A stretch of 64,000 nt of DNA from Clostridium ganghwense (GCF_026735165.1 NZ_JAPQES010000001.1:1178001-1242000); one strand, 5' to 3'; shown: positions 8,873 through 18,373, counted from the first letter of the stretch. Program-made: numbers and translations. Notes: generated from the letters alone by a model not told the origin.

Positions 8873-10081
8873 TTAAGCACTAGCTTGCTCAATTTTATTT
8901 TTATTTGCTTTAGGCTTTCCATCTTTATCATAGAATATTCCTCTAAGCATTAAAGCTAAAGCTCCATCCCCTGTAACATTACATGCAGTTCCAAAGCTAT
9001 CTTGAAGTGCAAATATTGCAATTAACAGTCCTACTCCTGATGCATCAAACCCAAGAACTCCTGTAACAATTGCTAAAGACGCCATAACTGTTCCGCCTGG
9101 AACTCCTGGTGCTCCTATAGCAAATATACCAAATAACAATATAAATAATATTACCGTACTAACTTCTGGTAAAGTACCATAAAGTATTTTTGATATTGTA
9201 AAACAGAAAAATGTCTCAGTAAGAACAGATCCACATAGATGGGTAGTTGCTCCAAGTGGAATCGCAAAATCAACTACTTCTGGTATTAATGCCTTTGATT
9301 TATGTGCACATCTTAATGCAACTGGTAATGTTGCAGCACTTGACATTGTTCCAACTGCTGTTAAATATGCTGGTAAATAATGCTTTGCTACTTCTAAAGG
9401 ATTCTTTTTTGAAATTACCCCTGCAAGTGAATATAATAATGTAAGCCAGATAAAATGTCCTATAAGTACTATAATTATTACTTTTAAAAATACAGGTAAT
9501 TGTTTAGTTAAACTTCCTGTATATGCTAATTCACTAAATGTAGCAGCTATAAAAATAGGTAGAATAGGTACTATTATTCTAGTAATTATTGATAATACCA
9601 TTTTTTGTATTTCATTCAAGAACTTGTCTACTATTTCTGCATTTGTCCATATTACTGATACTCCTGTAAATATAGCTAAAACTAATGCAGTCATTACAGG
9701 CATAATAGGATCAATCTTTAATTTAAAAATAACTTCTGGTAATTCTTTCAGTTCTGCTACCTGACTAGCAATATTAAAATGAGGTATTATTATGTAGCCT
9801 GCAATAGCTGACATAGTTGCTGCACCTACTGCAGATATATAACACATTGCAGCCATAGTACCTAGCATTTTACTTGCATTATTTTTAAGACTTGTTATTG
9901 CTGGTGTTATGAACCCAAATATAACCAATGGTACAGTAAAGAAAATTATAGAACCTAAAATTTCTTTGACTGTTAAGATAACCATCATGGCTTTTGAATT
10001 AACAAAAAGACCTAACATTACACCTATTGTGATACCAATAATCATCTTACTGATTAATCCCAACTTGCGTTTTTCTTTCAC
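8873..10081 (-). CDS. dicarboxylate/amino acid:cation symporter (DAACS family)
   Basis: 402 aa from a GTG at 10081, chosen because AAAGGAG lies 8 nt before it; the GTG at 10090 would sit inside that site. About eight membrane helices plus two re-entrant loops: the first carries the family Ser-rich motif (GTMSSAATLPVALRCAHKS), and the following helix IPLGATTHLCGSVLTETFF and GAPGVPGGTVMASLAIVTG are standard DAACS signatures. It takes up an acidic or neutral amino acid or C4-dicarboxylate with Na+ or H+. SstT-like serine/threonine uptake is possible; the sequence alone does not settle the substrate. Has its own sigma-A promoter and terminator, between the cysteine desulfidase genes and pepD. Confidence 0.88.
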   Translation of the reverse strand: MKEKRKLGLISKMIIGITIGVMLGLFVNSKAMMVILTVKEILGSIIFFTVPLVIFGFITPAITSLKNNASKMLGTMAAMCYISAVGAATMSAIAGYIIIPHFNIASQVAELKELPEVIFKLKIDPIMPVMTALVLAIFTGVSVIWTNAEIVDKFLNEIQKMVLSIITRIIVPILPIFIAATFSELAYTGSLTKQLPVFLKVIIIVLIGHFIWLTLLYSLAGVISKKNPLEVAKHYLPAYLTAVGTMSSAATLPVALRCAHKSKALIPEVVDFAIPLGATTHLCGSVLTETFFCFTISKILYGTLPEVSTVILFILLFGIFAIGAPGVPGGTVMASLAIVTGVLGFDASGVGLLIAIFALQDSFGTACNVTGDGALALMLRGIFYDKDGKPKANKNKIEQASA

Positions 10082-10164
10082 GGCTCTCACTCCTTTTCAC
10101 TTATAATTTGATTAACGTTCATTTTACTAAAAAATATCTGTTAACATTCTAATTGTCCACCTAA

Positions 10165-10193
10165 ATTATAATCTCATATTATCGTTATGTCAA
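10165..10193 (-). promoter_or_regulatory. sigma-A promoter of the amino-acid symporter gene
   Basis: On the minus strand, consensus TTGACA (10193-10188), 17-bp spacer, consensus TATAAT (10170-10165); transcription would start near 10158, leaving a leader of about 77 nt. Confidence 0.8.
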
Positions 10194-10263
10194 AAAATAT
10201 ACTTTTTTCAAAATATTATCTATTTTCAGAATTTACAATGCAAAAAATTTATCAAAATAATAA

Positions 10264-10306
10264 AAAGCATACTTAGTAAAACTTTAATCCTACTAACATA
10301 TGCTTT
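10264..10306 (-). terminator. terminator of the cysteine desulfidase pair
   Basis: Two-part stem: AAAGCATA / TATGCTTT outside and TTAGTA / TACTAA inside, then on the minus strand TTTATTATTTT. It lies 17 nt after the second desulfidase-like gene and separates it from the symporter promoter. Confidence 0.7.
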
Positions 10307-10322
10307 ATGAATATATATTTTA

Positions 10323-11606
10323 TTATTTGTTTCTTTCTAACATAGTGTCCAGAATAACATTATTAGTTTCTAACATACCTGGTGAAGCTATCTTACCTAT
10401 ATTTTTCATAGTTTCTTCTACAGTATTAGCAACAATTCCACTATTATTTGGAATAAAAATATTTTTTAAAGAAAGAAGTGCAGACATTATAGCAGCATTT
10501 GTTGCAGTTACTGCTTTCAAAGAGCATCCTAAATTTCCACCATCACAAATCATACCTGTTATATTTGCTGACATATTATTAATTGTATATTCCATTTGTT
10601 TAACATTTCCTTCTAATAAATAAACAGCCCCAACACTCACTCCAGTTCCTGCTGCTACTGCACAGCCACAAAATGCAGATAATCTTCCTGAAAGCTTCTT
10701 TATATAAATAGTAACTAAGTAACTTAGAGCAATAGCTTTAGCCAACCTTTCTTCTCCTATATTCATCTTTTCTGCTACTGCAGCAAGAGGCATAGTAGCA
10801 ATAATTCCATGATCTCCACTTCCACAGATAGTCATAGCAGGTTTTGACATCCCACCCATTCGTGCATCAACTGCATAACCAGTTAACATTTGAGCATAAC
10901 TTACTATATCTTGAGATATTTTTTGCTCTTTTGCAAGTTCAGCTATAGTCTTTCCTAAGCCCATTCCAGCTCCATTCATTCCCTCTTCAGCAAGTTCCTT
11001 ATTTACTTTCACCGCTTCTAAAGTAAACTTAATATCTTCAAATGAAACTTCATTCACAAAATTCACAAAGTCAATCAATTTCAGATTAGTAAGAGAAAAC
11101 TTTTCTTTATTCACTTCTTCTTTCTCATTATCTTCTGCTTTATATTTTATTTTTCCGTTAACTTCTATCAAAACAATATTTGTATGTTTTTCTTTAATTA
11201 CTACTCTTCCAGTACCTTTATCTGTGATAACAGTTGTATCTATAAGTATTTCTGTAAGTCCTTTTTTTACATCTACTTCTGCTATTTTTTCTTCTCTAAG
11301 TTTTTTAGCTTTAACTATATGTTCTTCTTTAATATTCTCTAAAACCTTTAATTCAAGTTTAGAATTACCTGCTAACACACCAAGTATAGCTGCAATTTCA
11401 TTTCCCATTTCATCTGTACCAGGTATTCCACATGAAAATCCATTTTTAAATACTCCTGGATCTGTAATTATTTTAATTTTTTTCAGATTTCCACCTACAA
11501 CTTCATATGCTTTGCATGAAGCTAAAGCTATGGCAGCTGGTTCAGTAACGCCTAAAGCCTGTCCCATTTCATTTTTTAAAAGTGATATGATTTTATCTTT
11601 ATACAT
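10323..11606 (-). CDS. L-cysteine desulfidase / L-serine dehydratase alpha-family protein (UPF0597), copy 2
   Basis: 427 aa, full length for the UPF0597 (YhaM/CyuA/CdsB) family. N-terminal LGVTEPAAIALASCKAY corresponds to the family's GCTEP(VA)A motif, here with Val in place of Cys. Later Cys residues (CGSGDHGI, FCGCAVAAGTG, MICDGGNLGCSLK) match the positions that hold the Fe-S cluster in family members. The family releases H2S, pyruvate and ammonia from L-cysteine, or acts on serine. It follows the first copy by 26 nt in the same operon. The loss of the first Cys, which copy 1 keeps as GCTEP, hints that this paralogue differs in substrate or acts as a partner subunit. Confidence 0.85.
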   Translation of the reverse strand: MYKDKIISLLKNEMGQALGVTEPAAIALASCKAYEVVGGNLKKIKIITDPGVFKNGFSCGIPGTDEMGNEIAAILGVLAGNSKLELKVLENIKEEHIVKAKKLREEKIAEVDVKKGLTEILIDTTVITDKGTGRVVIKEKHTNIVLIEVNGKIKYKAEDNEKEEVNKEKFSLTNLKLIDFVNFVNEVSFEDIKFTLEAVKVNKELAEEGMNGAGMGLGKTIAELAKEQKISQDIVSYAQMLTGYAVDARMGGMSKPAMTICGSGDHGIIATMPLAAVAEKMNIGEERLAKAIALSYLVTIYIKKLSGRLSAFCGCAVAAGTGVSVGAVYLLEGNVKQMEYTINNMSANITGMICDGGNLGCSLKAVTATNAAIMSALLSLKNIFIPNNSGIVANTVEETMKNIGKIASPGMLETNNVILDTMLERNK

Positions 11607-11632
11607 ATTTTTTATCCCCTCTATCTAATCAA

Positions 11633-12919
11633 TTATTCATTCACAATAGTAACCATTACTTCATCAGCTTTATAAAATCCTTCTCTACAAAGTGTTCCAA
11701 GATTTTTTATTGTTTCTTCCACAGTTCCTCCAAGTATTCCTGTTTTATTAGGAACAACCACATCATCACATGCAATAGCTGCTGCTATTACTGCTTCTGC
11801 TGATGAAGTTGATAATTTAAGCGCACAACTTTCTTTTGCTCCATCACATACCATTCCAGTAAGATTTGCTAACATATTTTGAACTGCTCCTTCAATTTGT
11901 TCATCATTTCCACCTAAAAGCCATGCTATAGCAGCACTTGCCCCTATTCCTGCAGCTATGGCACATCCACATATTGCAGAAAGTTTTCCTGTATATTTCT
12001 TTACAAAATTATTTATCGCATGTCCAAAAAATAATGCTCTTTGAAGTCTTTCCTTTGACGCATTAATTTCTTCTGCCATAACTGTTATTGGAATTATTAC
12101 TCCAAGCCCTTGATTTCCACTTCCTCCACTTGTCATAATAGGACAGTTTCCGCCACTCATTCTTAAATCACATCCTGCAGCTGTTAAAATTCTTGCTTTC
12201 ATAGAAGGATCATTACCTATTTTACCCTTCTTTTGAAGATTTAATAAAGAAGCTCCCCATCTTAGTCCTTTTTCCTTTTTCAGTCCTTCTTCAGCAGCAT
12301 GTCTATTCATTTCAACACTATCAATTACAAACTCAATATCATTTATATCAATATCTTCTATAATCTCTCTAATTTGTTTAAATGTCATTTCTTTTAAAAA
12401 CTCATAAGATTCTCCATCTGCTTTTTCAATATTATCTTCAAATATGATTTCTCCATCTACCTCAATCTTTTGGATATGTGTATGTCCACCACTTACTACT
12501 ACACTAACTAGATTATTTTCTCCTTCAATATCTACTTGAATAAAAATATTTTCTGAATCAGAAACTGGAGTTACTGCAATCATGCTATCTCTTAGCATAT
12601 TTTTAGCATCATCTACACCTTTCGAAGTAACATTTTTAAATACATATAATCCATCTTCAGCATCACCACATAATATTCCTAATGCAGCCGACATATCTAT
12701 TCCGCATTCTTCTGTATTAGGTATAATAACTGATTTACCATTTTTAAATATATTATTACTTACTTTTACATTAATTTTTTTAGCTTCTCCTTTTAAATAC
12801 TTTTTAGCAGTAGCTGCTGTGAAAGCTACTGCAACTGGCTCGGTACATCCTATAGCAGGTTTAGTTTCACGTTTTATGAGATTTAATAATGCTTTTTCTA
12901 TTTCTTTATTTTTTATCAT
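11633..12919 (-). CDS. L-cysteine desulfidase / L-serine dehydratase alpha-family protein (UPF0597), copy 1
   Basis: 428 aa from the ATG at 12919, chosen because GAAGGGAG stands 9 nt upstream; the GTG at 12937 overlaps the ribosome-site region. Signature IGCTEPVAVAFTAATAKKY near the N-terminus, SGGSGNQGLGVIIP in the middle, and the Cys set ICGCAIAAGIG and MVCDGAKESCALK that ligates the 4Fe-4S cluster in the family. Expected to break down L-cysteine to pyruvate, sulfide and ammonia in the cytoplasm. First gene of a two-gene operon behind a sigma-54-type promoter, with the activator gene next upstream, which parallels the cdsB/CdsR arrangement known in Firmicutes. Confidence 0.88.
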   Translation of the reverse strand: MIKNKEIEKALLNLIKRETKPAIGCTEPVAVAFTAATAKKYLKGEAKKINVKVSNNIFKNGKSVIIPNTEECGIDMSAALGILCGDAEDGLYVFKNVTSKGVDDAKNMLRDSMIAVTPVSDSENIFIQVDIEGENNLVSVVVSGGHTHIQKIEVDGEIIFEDNIEKADGESYEFLKEMTFKQIREIIEDIDINDIEFVIDSVEMNRHAAEEGLKKEKGLRWGASLLNLQKKGKIGNDPSMKARILTAAGCDLRMSGGNCPIMTSGGSGNQGLGVIIPITVMAEEINASKERLQRALFFGHAINNFVKKYTGKLSAICGCAIAAGIGASAAIAWLLGGNDEQIEGAVQNMLANLTGMVCDGAKESCALKLSTSSAEAVIAAAIACDDVVVPNKTGILGGTVEETIKNLGTLCREGFYKADEVMVTIVNE

Positions 12920-12967
12920 TTTTATTTCTCCCTTCACTCTAATAACCTTGTTACTTATTTGTAAGTA

Positions 12968-12984
12968 GCAAAATTCATACCAAA
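12968..12984 (-). promoter_or_regulatory. sigma-54 (-24/-12) promoter of the cysteine desulfidase operon
   Basis: On the minus strand the sequence TTGGTATGAATTTTGCTA has the -24 GG (12981-12980) and -12 GC (12969-12968) exactly 10 bp apart, the diagnostic sigma-54 geometry, and matches TGGYRY-N5-TTGCW. Transcription would start about 12 bp further on, near 12956, giving a leader of about 36 nt. The neighbouring gene encodes a sigma-54 activator. Confidence 0.75.
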
Positions 12985-13130
12985 GACTCTAACCTGTTAA
13001 CAGCACCATTTTAAATAAATAATTTAATTTTAATTTTGCAAAAAAACAAAAGCTTTACACCTATAAAAATAGTATTTTATAAGTATAAAACTTCAAATAA
13101 GCTAAAATCTTAACTTCTTTTATTTTTTGC

Positions 13131-13163
13131 ATTTTTGCAAATACTTTTATCATTTTTGCAAAT
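13131..13163. promoter_or_regulatory. candidate upstream activator sites (paired TTTTTGCAAAT)
   Basis: The 12-mer ATTTTTGCAAAT occurs at 13131-13142 and again at 13152-13163, 21 bp apart, which is two helical turns; the core TTTGCAAA is palindromic. A third, weaker copy (ATTTTGCAAAA) lies at 13032-13042. They are 50-180 bp upstream of the -24/-12 promoter, the usual range for enhancer sites, and the second pair member overlaps the end of the activator gene. Binding is inferred. Confidence 0.45.
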
Positions 13164-14910
13164 TATATTTTTTAAGTTTTCTATATAATGTAGAAATCTC
13201 TATTTCAAGCTCTTCTGTAATTTTTTCTTTTCCCTTAGCATCATTCCCATGTTTTTCAATCAAAGATATTAACACATTTTTTTCATATCTTTCTAATCTA
13301 CTTTTAAGAGTCATTTTATTTTGTGATTCAAATTCACAAAGGTTTTGCTTCATCATAATAGGTAAATTTGGTGGAGTTATCAATTCTTCTTTCGTTACAT
13401 TCACCAAGTATTCTATTACGTTTTCAAGTTCTCTTATATTTCCCGGCCAATTATAACTTATAAATATGTCTTGAATCTCCTTAGAGAACTTCTTATTTCC
13501 CGTTTCAAGCCTATCGCAAAATTTTTGAAGTAAATGTTCACTTAATAATAATATATCCATTCCTCTTTCTTTTAAGCTTGGTAAAAAAATAGGAATTACA
13601 TTTAATCTATAATATAAATCGTCTCTAAATAATCTATTTTTAACCATCTCTTCAAGATTCCTATTTGTTGCAGCTATAACTCTAACATTTACAGAGATTT
13701 CTTTTTTCCCACCGATTCTTCTAAATTTTTGTTCCTGAAGTACTCTTAAAATTTTAGGTTGAAGGTGAATAGGCATATCTCCAATTTCATCCAAAAATAT
13801 AGTTCCACCATTTGCTAATTCAAATTTCCCCATCTGCCCTTCTCTTCTAGCACCAGAAAATGCTCCTCCTTCATACCCAAACAATTCACTTTCAAGAAGA
13901 TTATCTGGTATTGATGCACAGTTTATTGCAATAAAAGGTGCTTTATACCTATCACTATCATAATGTATTGCTCTTGCAAAAAGCTCCTTTCCGGTTCCAC
14001 TTTCTCCTCTTAAAAGAACAGTTGAATTGCTCTTAGCTATATTTTTTGAAATGTCTTTTACATTTTTTACACTTTCACTTTGACCTATTATATCTTGAAA
14101 TTTTACTACTTTTTCTCCTGTAATCAGATTATACGCATTACGAACTTCCTCACTTGTCTTGCTAACTTCTATAATATTACTAACTTCCTCGCCCTCAAAA
14201 ATAATAGGATTATTTTTGAGCATTAAATTATATCCTTTACCATGAATATTTATTTTTTTTCCATGATATTTTTCTCTAATTAATTCTATATCTATATCAG
14301 GTATAATATCTTTTACAGAATGATTTATTATTTTTTCATCACTAATACCAAAAAGTTTTTTTGCTTTTTTGTTTATATACTTTATCATTCCTTTACTATT
14401 AACACATAAAATACCATAACTTAAGCTATCAATTATATGACTAGTTTCTTCTGTTTGAATTTTAAGCTGTTTTATAGTTTGATTATAAATCATATTTCCA
14501 AGTAAAATAGTACTCAACTTTTCAAGAAAAACCATAAGGGAATCATAATTTTCTTCAATTATTTTTTTCTGTTCTTCTCTAAATGAATTTATTCCTATTA
14601 CTCCTATTACTTCATTACCGTTTAGTATTGGATATCCTATGGATGCAAATTCGCTACAAGTAGACTTTTTAGAACAGTTTTTACAAATGGTATTAGAATG
14701 CGATTTATTTATGTGTTTTGGTTTTTTTTCACTTATCACAAATTCAAATAAAGATTTCTGAGGTATCTTTTCTCCTATACAACCTTTGTATTCACCTGTT
14801 GCAGCTATTCTATTAGAATTTTTATCAACAATAGTAACATCAACATGTAAAACTGCAGCTATAGCTTCTGCAACCTCCTGAGCAGAAGCTTTTATATCGG
14901 TTAAAGACAT
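13150..14910 (-). CDS. sigma-54-dependent transcriptional activator (CdsR-like)
   Basis: 586 aa. Residues 1-140: GAF-like sensor with a Cys cluster ([10 protein letters not shown] at about 97) that could bind metal or sense redox/thiol. Residues 150-250: PAS domain ([21 protein letters not shown]). Residues 275-510: AAA+ domain with Walker [12 protein letters not shown], Walker [13 protein letters not shown], and a GAFSGA loop where almost all relatives have GAFTGA, the sigma-54 contact. Residues 530-586: Fis-type helix-turn-helix ([11 protein letters not shown]). It would open the -24/-12 promoter of the adjacent desulfidase operon. GGTGGTG precedes the ATG. The name CdsR is by analogy with the known activator of cysteine desulfidase genes. 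Confidence 0.9.
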   Translation of the reverse strand: MSLTDIKASAQEVAEAIAAVLHVDVTIVDKNSNRIAATGEYKGCIGEKIPQKSLFEFVISEKKPKHINKSHSNTICKNCSKKSTCSEFASIGYPILNGNEVIGVIGINSFREEQKKIIEENYDSLMVFLEKLSTILLGNMIYNQTIKQLKIQTEETSHIIDSLSYGILCVNSKGMIKYINKKAKKLFGISDEKIINHSVKDIIPDIDIELIREKYHGKKINIHGKGYNLMLKNNPIIFEGEEVSNIIEVSKTSEEVRNAYNLITGEKVVKFQDIIGQSESVKNVKDISKNIAKSNSTVLLRGESGTGKELFARAIHYDSDRYKAPFIAINCASIPDNLLESELFGYEGGAFSGARREGQMGKFELANGGTIFLDEIGDMPIHLQPKILRVLQEQKFRRIGGKKEISVNVRVIAATNRNLEEMVKNRLFRDDLYYRLNVIPIFLPSLKERGMDILLLSEHLLQKFCDRLETGNKKFSKEIQDIFISYNWPGNIRELENVIEYLVNVTKEELITPPNLPIMMKQNLCEFESQNKMTLKSRLERYEKNVLISLIEKHGNDAKGKEKITEELEIEISTLYRKLKKYNLQK

Positions 14911-14950
14911 ATTAACACCACCTTAACTCTTGTCCCTTTTGTTTGCTTAA

Positions 14951-14979
14951 ATTATATTCTTACACTATTTTTTTGTCAA
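14951..14979 (-). promoter_or_regulatory. sigma-A promoter of the sigma-54 activator gene
   Basis: Minus strand: TTGACA (14979-14974), 17-bp spacer, TATAAT (14956-14951), a perfect consensus promoter; start of transcription near 14944. Confidence 0.8.
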
Positions 14980-15000
14980 AGACATATTTTGCATTAAAAA

Positions 15001-15028
15001 AATAAGTCACTCTATTGAATGACTTATT
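15001..15028 (-). terminator. terminator of the argC-argJ operon
   Basis: 9-bp stem AATAAGTCA / TGACTTATT, 10-nt loop, followed on the minus strand by a long T-run; 7 nt after the argJ stop codon. Confidence 0.85.
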
Positions 15029-15034
15029 CCAAAA

Positions 15035-16252
15035 TTAAGTTCTATATTCTCCATTAATTTTTACATACTTGTAAGTAAGATCACAGCCCCAAGCTTTTGC
15101 AGCATATTCCCCTTCATTTAAGTTAATGTAGATTACTAATTGCTCCTCTTGTAAAATCTTTGATGCTGTATCTTCATTAAAATATACATTCATTCCTTTT
15201 TCAAAAACTTTTATCTCTCCTATAGAGCTTTTAAAGTACACATCTACTTTATCAGGATCAAAATCTGCTCCTGAATATCCAATAGAACACACAATTCTTC
15301 CCCAATTTGGATCACTTCCAAATAAAGCTGCTTTAACAAGATTAGAAGAAACAACAGACATAGCACCCATCTTTGCACTTTGCACATCTCTTGCATTTAC
15401 AACCTCTACCTCTATAAGCTTTGTAGCTCCTTCACCATCTCTAGCCATCTTCTTTGCAAGTTCCTTGTTTACAAAATCTAATGTCTCTTTAAAAATTATA
15501 AAATCTTCATTTTCACTATCAATAAGCTCATTTTGTGCTGCTCCATTAGCAAGACAAATCATCATATCATTTGTGCTTGTATCTCCATCTACTGAAATCA
15601 TATTGTAAGAATCTTTAACACTATCCTTTATAACCTTATTAAGCATAGCTTTACTTATATTCGCATCTGTTACTACAAAACTAAGCATAGTTGCCATATT
15701 AGGCTTTATCATTCCAGAACCTTTTGCCATTCCACTTATCAATACTTTTTTACCACCTAGGATAATCTCTACTGTTATCTCTTTAGTCTTTGTATCTGTT
15801 GTCATTATAGCTTCTGCAGCATCACTTCCCCCTTCATCAGATTTTAAAGCACAAACCTTTTTAATCCCTTGCTTCATAACCTCCATAGGTATAGGTACTC
15901 CAATTACTCCCGTTGATGCCTGCAGAACTTCCTTTGCATTAATACTCAATTCATCCGCAGTTATTTCTGCTATAGCTTTAGCATCCTTTAAGCCTTTTTT
16001 TCCTGTACAAGCATTAGCCTGACCGCTGTTAACAATAATGGCTTGAGTATTCTCATTTTTTATATATTCCATATTTAAAAGTACTGGTGCTGCTTTAACC
16101 TTGTTTGTAGTGAAAGTTCCAGCTGATACAGCTTTCTTTTCACTGTATATAAGTGCTAAGTCTTTCTTACCACTCTTTTTAAATCCTGCTGCAATTCCAA
16201 TCGCTTTAAATCCTTGTACATCAGATATACATTTATCTTTTAATATCTCCAT
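15035..16252 (-). CDS. argJ: bifunctional glutamate N-acetyltransferase / amino-acid acetyltransferase
   Basis: 405 aa, the normal ArgJ length. Signature KGSGMIKPNMATMLSFVVTDA around residue 185: ArgJ cuts itself between Ala and Thr of the MAT motif, and the freed Thr is the nucleophile. Other family blocks: IIVNSGQANACTGKKG, STGVIGVPIPM, DGDTSTNDM, GSDPNWGRI. It moves the acetyl group from N-acetylornithine to glutamate, and in bifunctional forms also uses acetyl-CoA, so it opens and recycles the arginine pathway. Second gene of the argC-argJ operon, 18 nt after argC; AAAGGAG precedes the start. Confidence 0.96.
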   Translation of the reverse strand: MEILKDKCISDVQGFKAIGIAAGFKKSGKKDLALIYSEKKAVSAGTFTTNKVKAAPVLLNMEYIKNENTQAIIVNSGQANACTGKKGLKDAKAIAEITADELSINAKEVLQASTGVIGVPIPMEVMKQGIKKVCALKSDEGGSDAAEAIMTTDTKTKEITVEIILGGKKVLISGMAKGSGMIKPNMATMLSFVVTDANISKAMLNKVIKDSVKDSYNMISVDGDTSTNDMMICLANGAAQNELIDSENEDFIIFKETLDFVNKELAKKMARDGEGATKLIEVEVVNARDVQSAKMGAMSVVSSNLVKAALFGSDPNWGRIVCSIGYSGADFDPDKVDVYFKSSIGEIKVFEKGMNVYFNEDTASKILQEEQLVIYINLNEGEYAAKAWGCDLTYKYVKINGEYRT

Positions 16253-16270
16253 ATTTATTCTCCTTTCTTA

Positions 16271-17308
16271 TTAAATTGCCATTGAAAGAACATTTATTCC
16301 TTCACTTTCTTCTAACCCAAACATCAAATTCATATTTTGAACTGCCTGCCCAGCCGCTCCTTTTATTAGGTTATCTATAGCCGATATTACAATAACCCTT
16401 TTTGTTCTTTCATCAACTCTTATACCTATATCACATAAATTACTTCCTCTAACATTTCTAGTTTCCGGCAGTGTCTCTACAATTCTTATAAAATAATCTT
16501 CCTTATAAAACTCTTTATAGATTTTATATATTTCCTCTTGTGATATATTATTTTTTAGTTTCCCATAACATGTAGCTAAAATTCCTCTATTCATAGGCAC
16601 TAAATGCGGTGTGAAATTTAATAAAATCTTCTCTCCAGCTGCTTTTGATAGTTCCTGTTCTATTTCAGGAGTATGTCTATGTCCAGCAATTCCATAAGCT
16701 TTTATTGATTCATTACATTCTCCGTATAGAGATGTAACCTTTAAACCTCTCCCTGCTCCTGATACCCCAGATTTTGCATCAATTATTATAGAATCCATTT
16801 CTATTAATCCTTTATTTAATAATGGATATAATGCTAATATACTTGCAGTGGTATAGCAGCCGGGATTTGCAATGAGCCTAGTCTTTTTAATCTCATCTCT
16901 ATAAATTTCTACAAGCCCATATACAGCATCATTTAATAATTCAGGGAACTTATGCTCTACCCCATACCATTTTTCATAACACGCAGCTTCATTTAATCTA
17001 AAATCAGCTCCTAAATCGATAACCTTAACTCCTTTAGCTAAGGCTTTCTTCACTATATCAAAAGACTTACCATGGGGCAGAGCTATAAATAATACATCTA
17101 TTTCTTCTAATTTATATTCTGCTTGTTGTATGTTTATACATTTATTTTGTATAAATCCTGTATAGTTATTATATATTTTCGAGAACGCTTCATCTGCATA
17201 ACTATGAGAAACTACGAATTCTATTTTTACATATTCATGATTATGCAAAAACCACACAAGTTGTTGACCTGCATAACCTGTTGCTCCAATCACAGCCCCT
17301 TTTATCAT
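16271..17308 (-). CDS. argC: N-acetyl-gamma-glutamyl-phosphate reductase
   Basis: 345 aa. N-terminal Rossmann fold with [17 protein letters not shown], active-site Cys in [16 protein letters not shown] at about residue 148, and [13 protein letters not shown] with the catalytic His at about 212. It reduces N-acetylglutamyl phosphate to the semialdehyde with NADPH. Transcribed first in argC-argJ, divergent from argB-argD. AAGGGGTG lies 6 nt before the ATG. Unlike the common clostridial argCJBD order, the set is split into two back-to-back operons. Confidence 0.96.
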   Translation of the reverse strand: MIKGAVIGATGYAGQQLVWFLHNHEYVKIEFVVSHSYADEAFSKIYNNYTGFIQNKCINIQQAEYKLEEIDVLFIALPHGKSFDIVKKALAKGVKVIDLGADFRLNEAACYEKWYGVEHKFPELLNDAVYGLVEIYRDEIKKTRLIANPGCYTTASILALYPLLNKGLIEMDSIIIDAKSGVSGAGRGLKVTSLYGECNESIKAYGIAGHRHTPEIEQELSKAAGEKILLNFTPHLVPMNRGILATCYGKLKNNISQEEIYKIYKEFYKEDYFIRIVETLPETRNVRGSNLCDIGIRVDERTKRVIVISAIDNLIKGAAGQAVQNMNLMFGLEESEGINVLSMAI

Positions 17309-17337
17309 AGAATCACCCCTTAAAATTATATAAAGTA

Positions 17338-17366
17338 ATTATACATATATACGAATATTTATGCAA
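17338..17366 (-). promoter_or_regulatory. argC promoter with overlapping ARG-box-like site
   Basis: Minus strand: TTGCAT (17366-17361), 17-bp spacer, TATAAT (17343-17338). The -35 region lies inside TTGCATAAATATTCG, which resembles the ArgR/AhrC half-site pattern (TGNATWWWWATTCA), so arginine-dependent repression is likely. Confidence 0.6.
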
Positions 17367-17436
17367 CATTTATTTATGTTTTTTCAAGTTATCCCTAATA
17401 TTTTCTATTGTAAACAAATTTCTTTTATGTTTTCAT

Positions 17437-17470
17437 TGCATATTTATAATATATATAGTATAATTATGCA
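17437..17470 (+). promoter_or_regulatory. argB promoter with two ARG-box-like sites
   Basis: Plus strand: TTGCAT (17437-17442), 16-bp spacer, TATAAT (17459-17464). Two ARG-box-like elements fall on it: TGCATATTTATAAT at the -35 and, on the other strand, TGCATAATTATACT at the -10. Paired operators over both elements would suit an ArgR hexamer. Confidence 0.5.
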
Positions 17471-17506
17471 CAAGTTGTTCTAAATAATTAAAGGTCGGTG
17501 TTATAT

Positions 17507-18373
17507 ATGATTAATAAAAAGTATTTAAAACTGTTTAAAGAAAAAACTTTTGTAATCAAATATGGTGGAAGCATAATGCAAAATAAAGCTGCTGAAAAAG
17601 CATTTTTTCAAGATATATTAGAAATGAAACTTGCGGGAATAAATATTGTAATAGTTCATGGTGGTGGACCAGAAATATCTAAATGGTTAAATAAAATCGG
17701 CATAGAAAGTAAATTTGTAAATGGTCTTCGTGTTACTGATAAAAATACTATTGAAATTGTTGAGATGGTTTTGTCTGGTAAGATAAATAAAAATATCACT
17801 GCTAATCTTAGCACTCAAGGTTTAAATGCTATAGGAATCAGCGGAAGTGACAGCAACCTTTTACATGCTAAGAAAAAATACTTACATGATAATGATAAAA
17901 AAATAGATTTAGGATTTGTTGGCGATGTTGAAAATATTAATAAAGATTTACTTATAAATCTTATGAATAAAGGATATATTCCAGTTATCGCTCCTATTGG
18001 ATGTGATACTGAGGGCAATAAATATAATATTAATGCTGACTATGCAGCTTCATTTATTAGTTCTGCTTTAGAGGCTGAAAAACTTATTATACTTACGGAC
18101 GTTGAAGGTGTATATAAAGATATACACAATAAAGACTCTTTAATAAATTCAATTACAGTTAATGAAATTAAAACTTATATTAGTTCAGGTATTATAAATG
18201 GCGGTATGATTCCTAAAATGGAATGTTGTATTGCGGCTTTAGAAAAAGGCACTAAAAATATTCATTTAATAGATGGCAGAAATGAGCACTGTCTTATTAA
18301 TGATACTTTTAATAATTGTGGAACTACCATAAGTTTAAAGGATGTGATGAAAAAATGTCAAAAAGCAATATAA
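17507..18373 (+). CDS. argB: acetylglutamate kinase
   Basis: 288 aa from the ATG at 17507 (GGTG about 6 nt upstream; a GTG at 17498 is too near the AAGG site). Amino-acid-kinase fold: FVIKYGGSIM at the N-terminus, IVIVHGGGPEIS at about 50, GISGSDSNLL at about 105, ITNADYAASFISSAL-type nucleotide/substrate segment at about 180, LTDVEGVYKD at about 198 and GGMIPKMECC near the end. It phosphorylates N-acetylglutamate, the usual arginine-feedback point. Overlaps argD by 19 nt, so the two are translationally coupled. Confidence 0.95.
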   Translation: MINKKYLKLFKEKTFVIKYGGSIMQNKAAEKAFFQDILEMKLAGINIVIVHGGGPEISKWLNKIGIESKFVNGLRVTDKNTIEIVEMVLSGKINKNITANLSTQGLNAIGISGSDSNLLHAKKKYLHDNDKKIDLGFVGDVENINKDLLINLMNKGYIPVIAPIGCDTEGNKYNINADYAASFISSALEAEKLIILTDVEGVYKDIHNKDSLINSITVNEIKTYISSGIINGGMIPKMECCIAALEKGTKNIHLIDGRNEHCLINDTFNNCGTTISLKDVMKKCQKAI

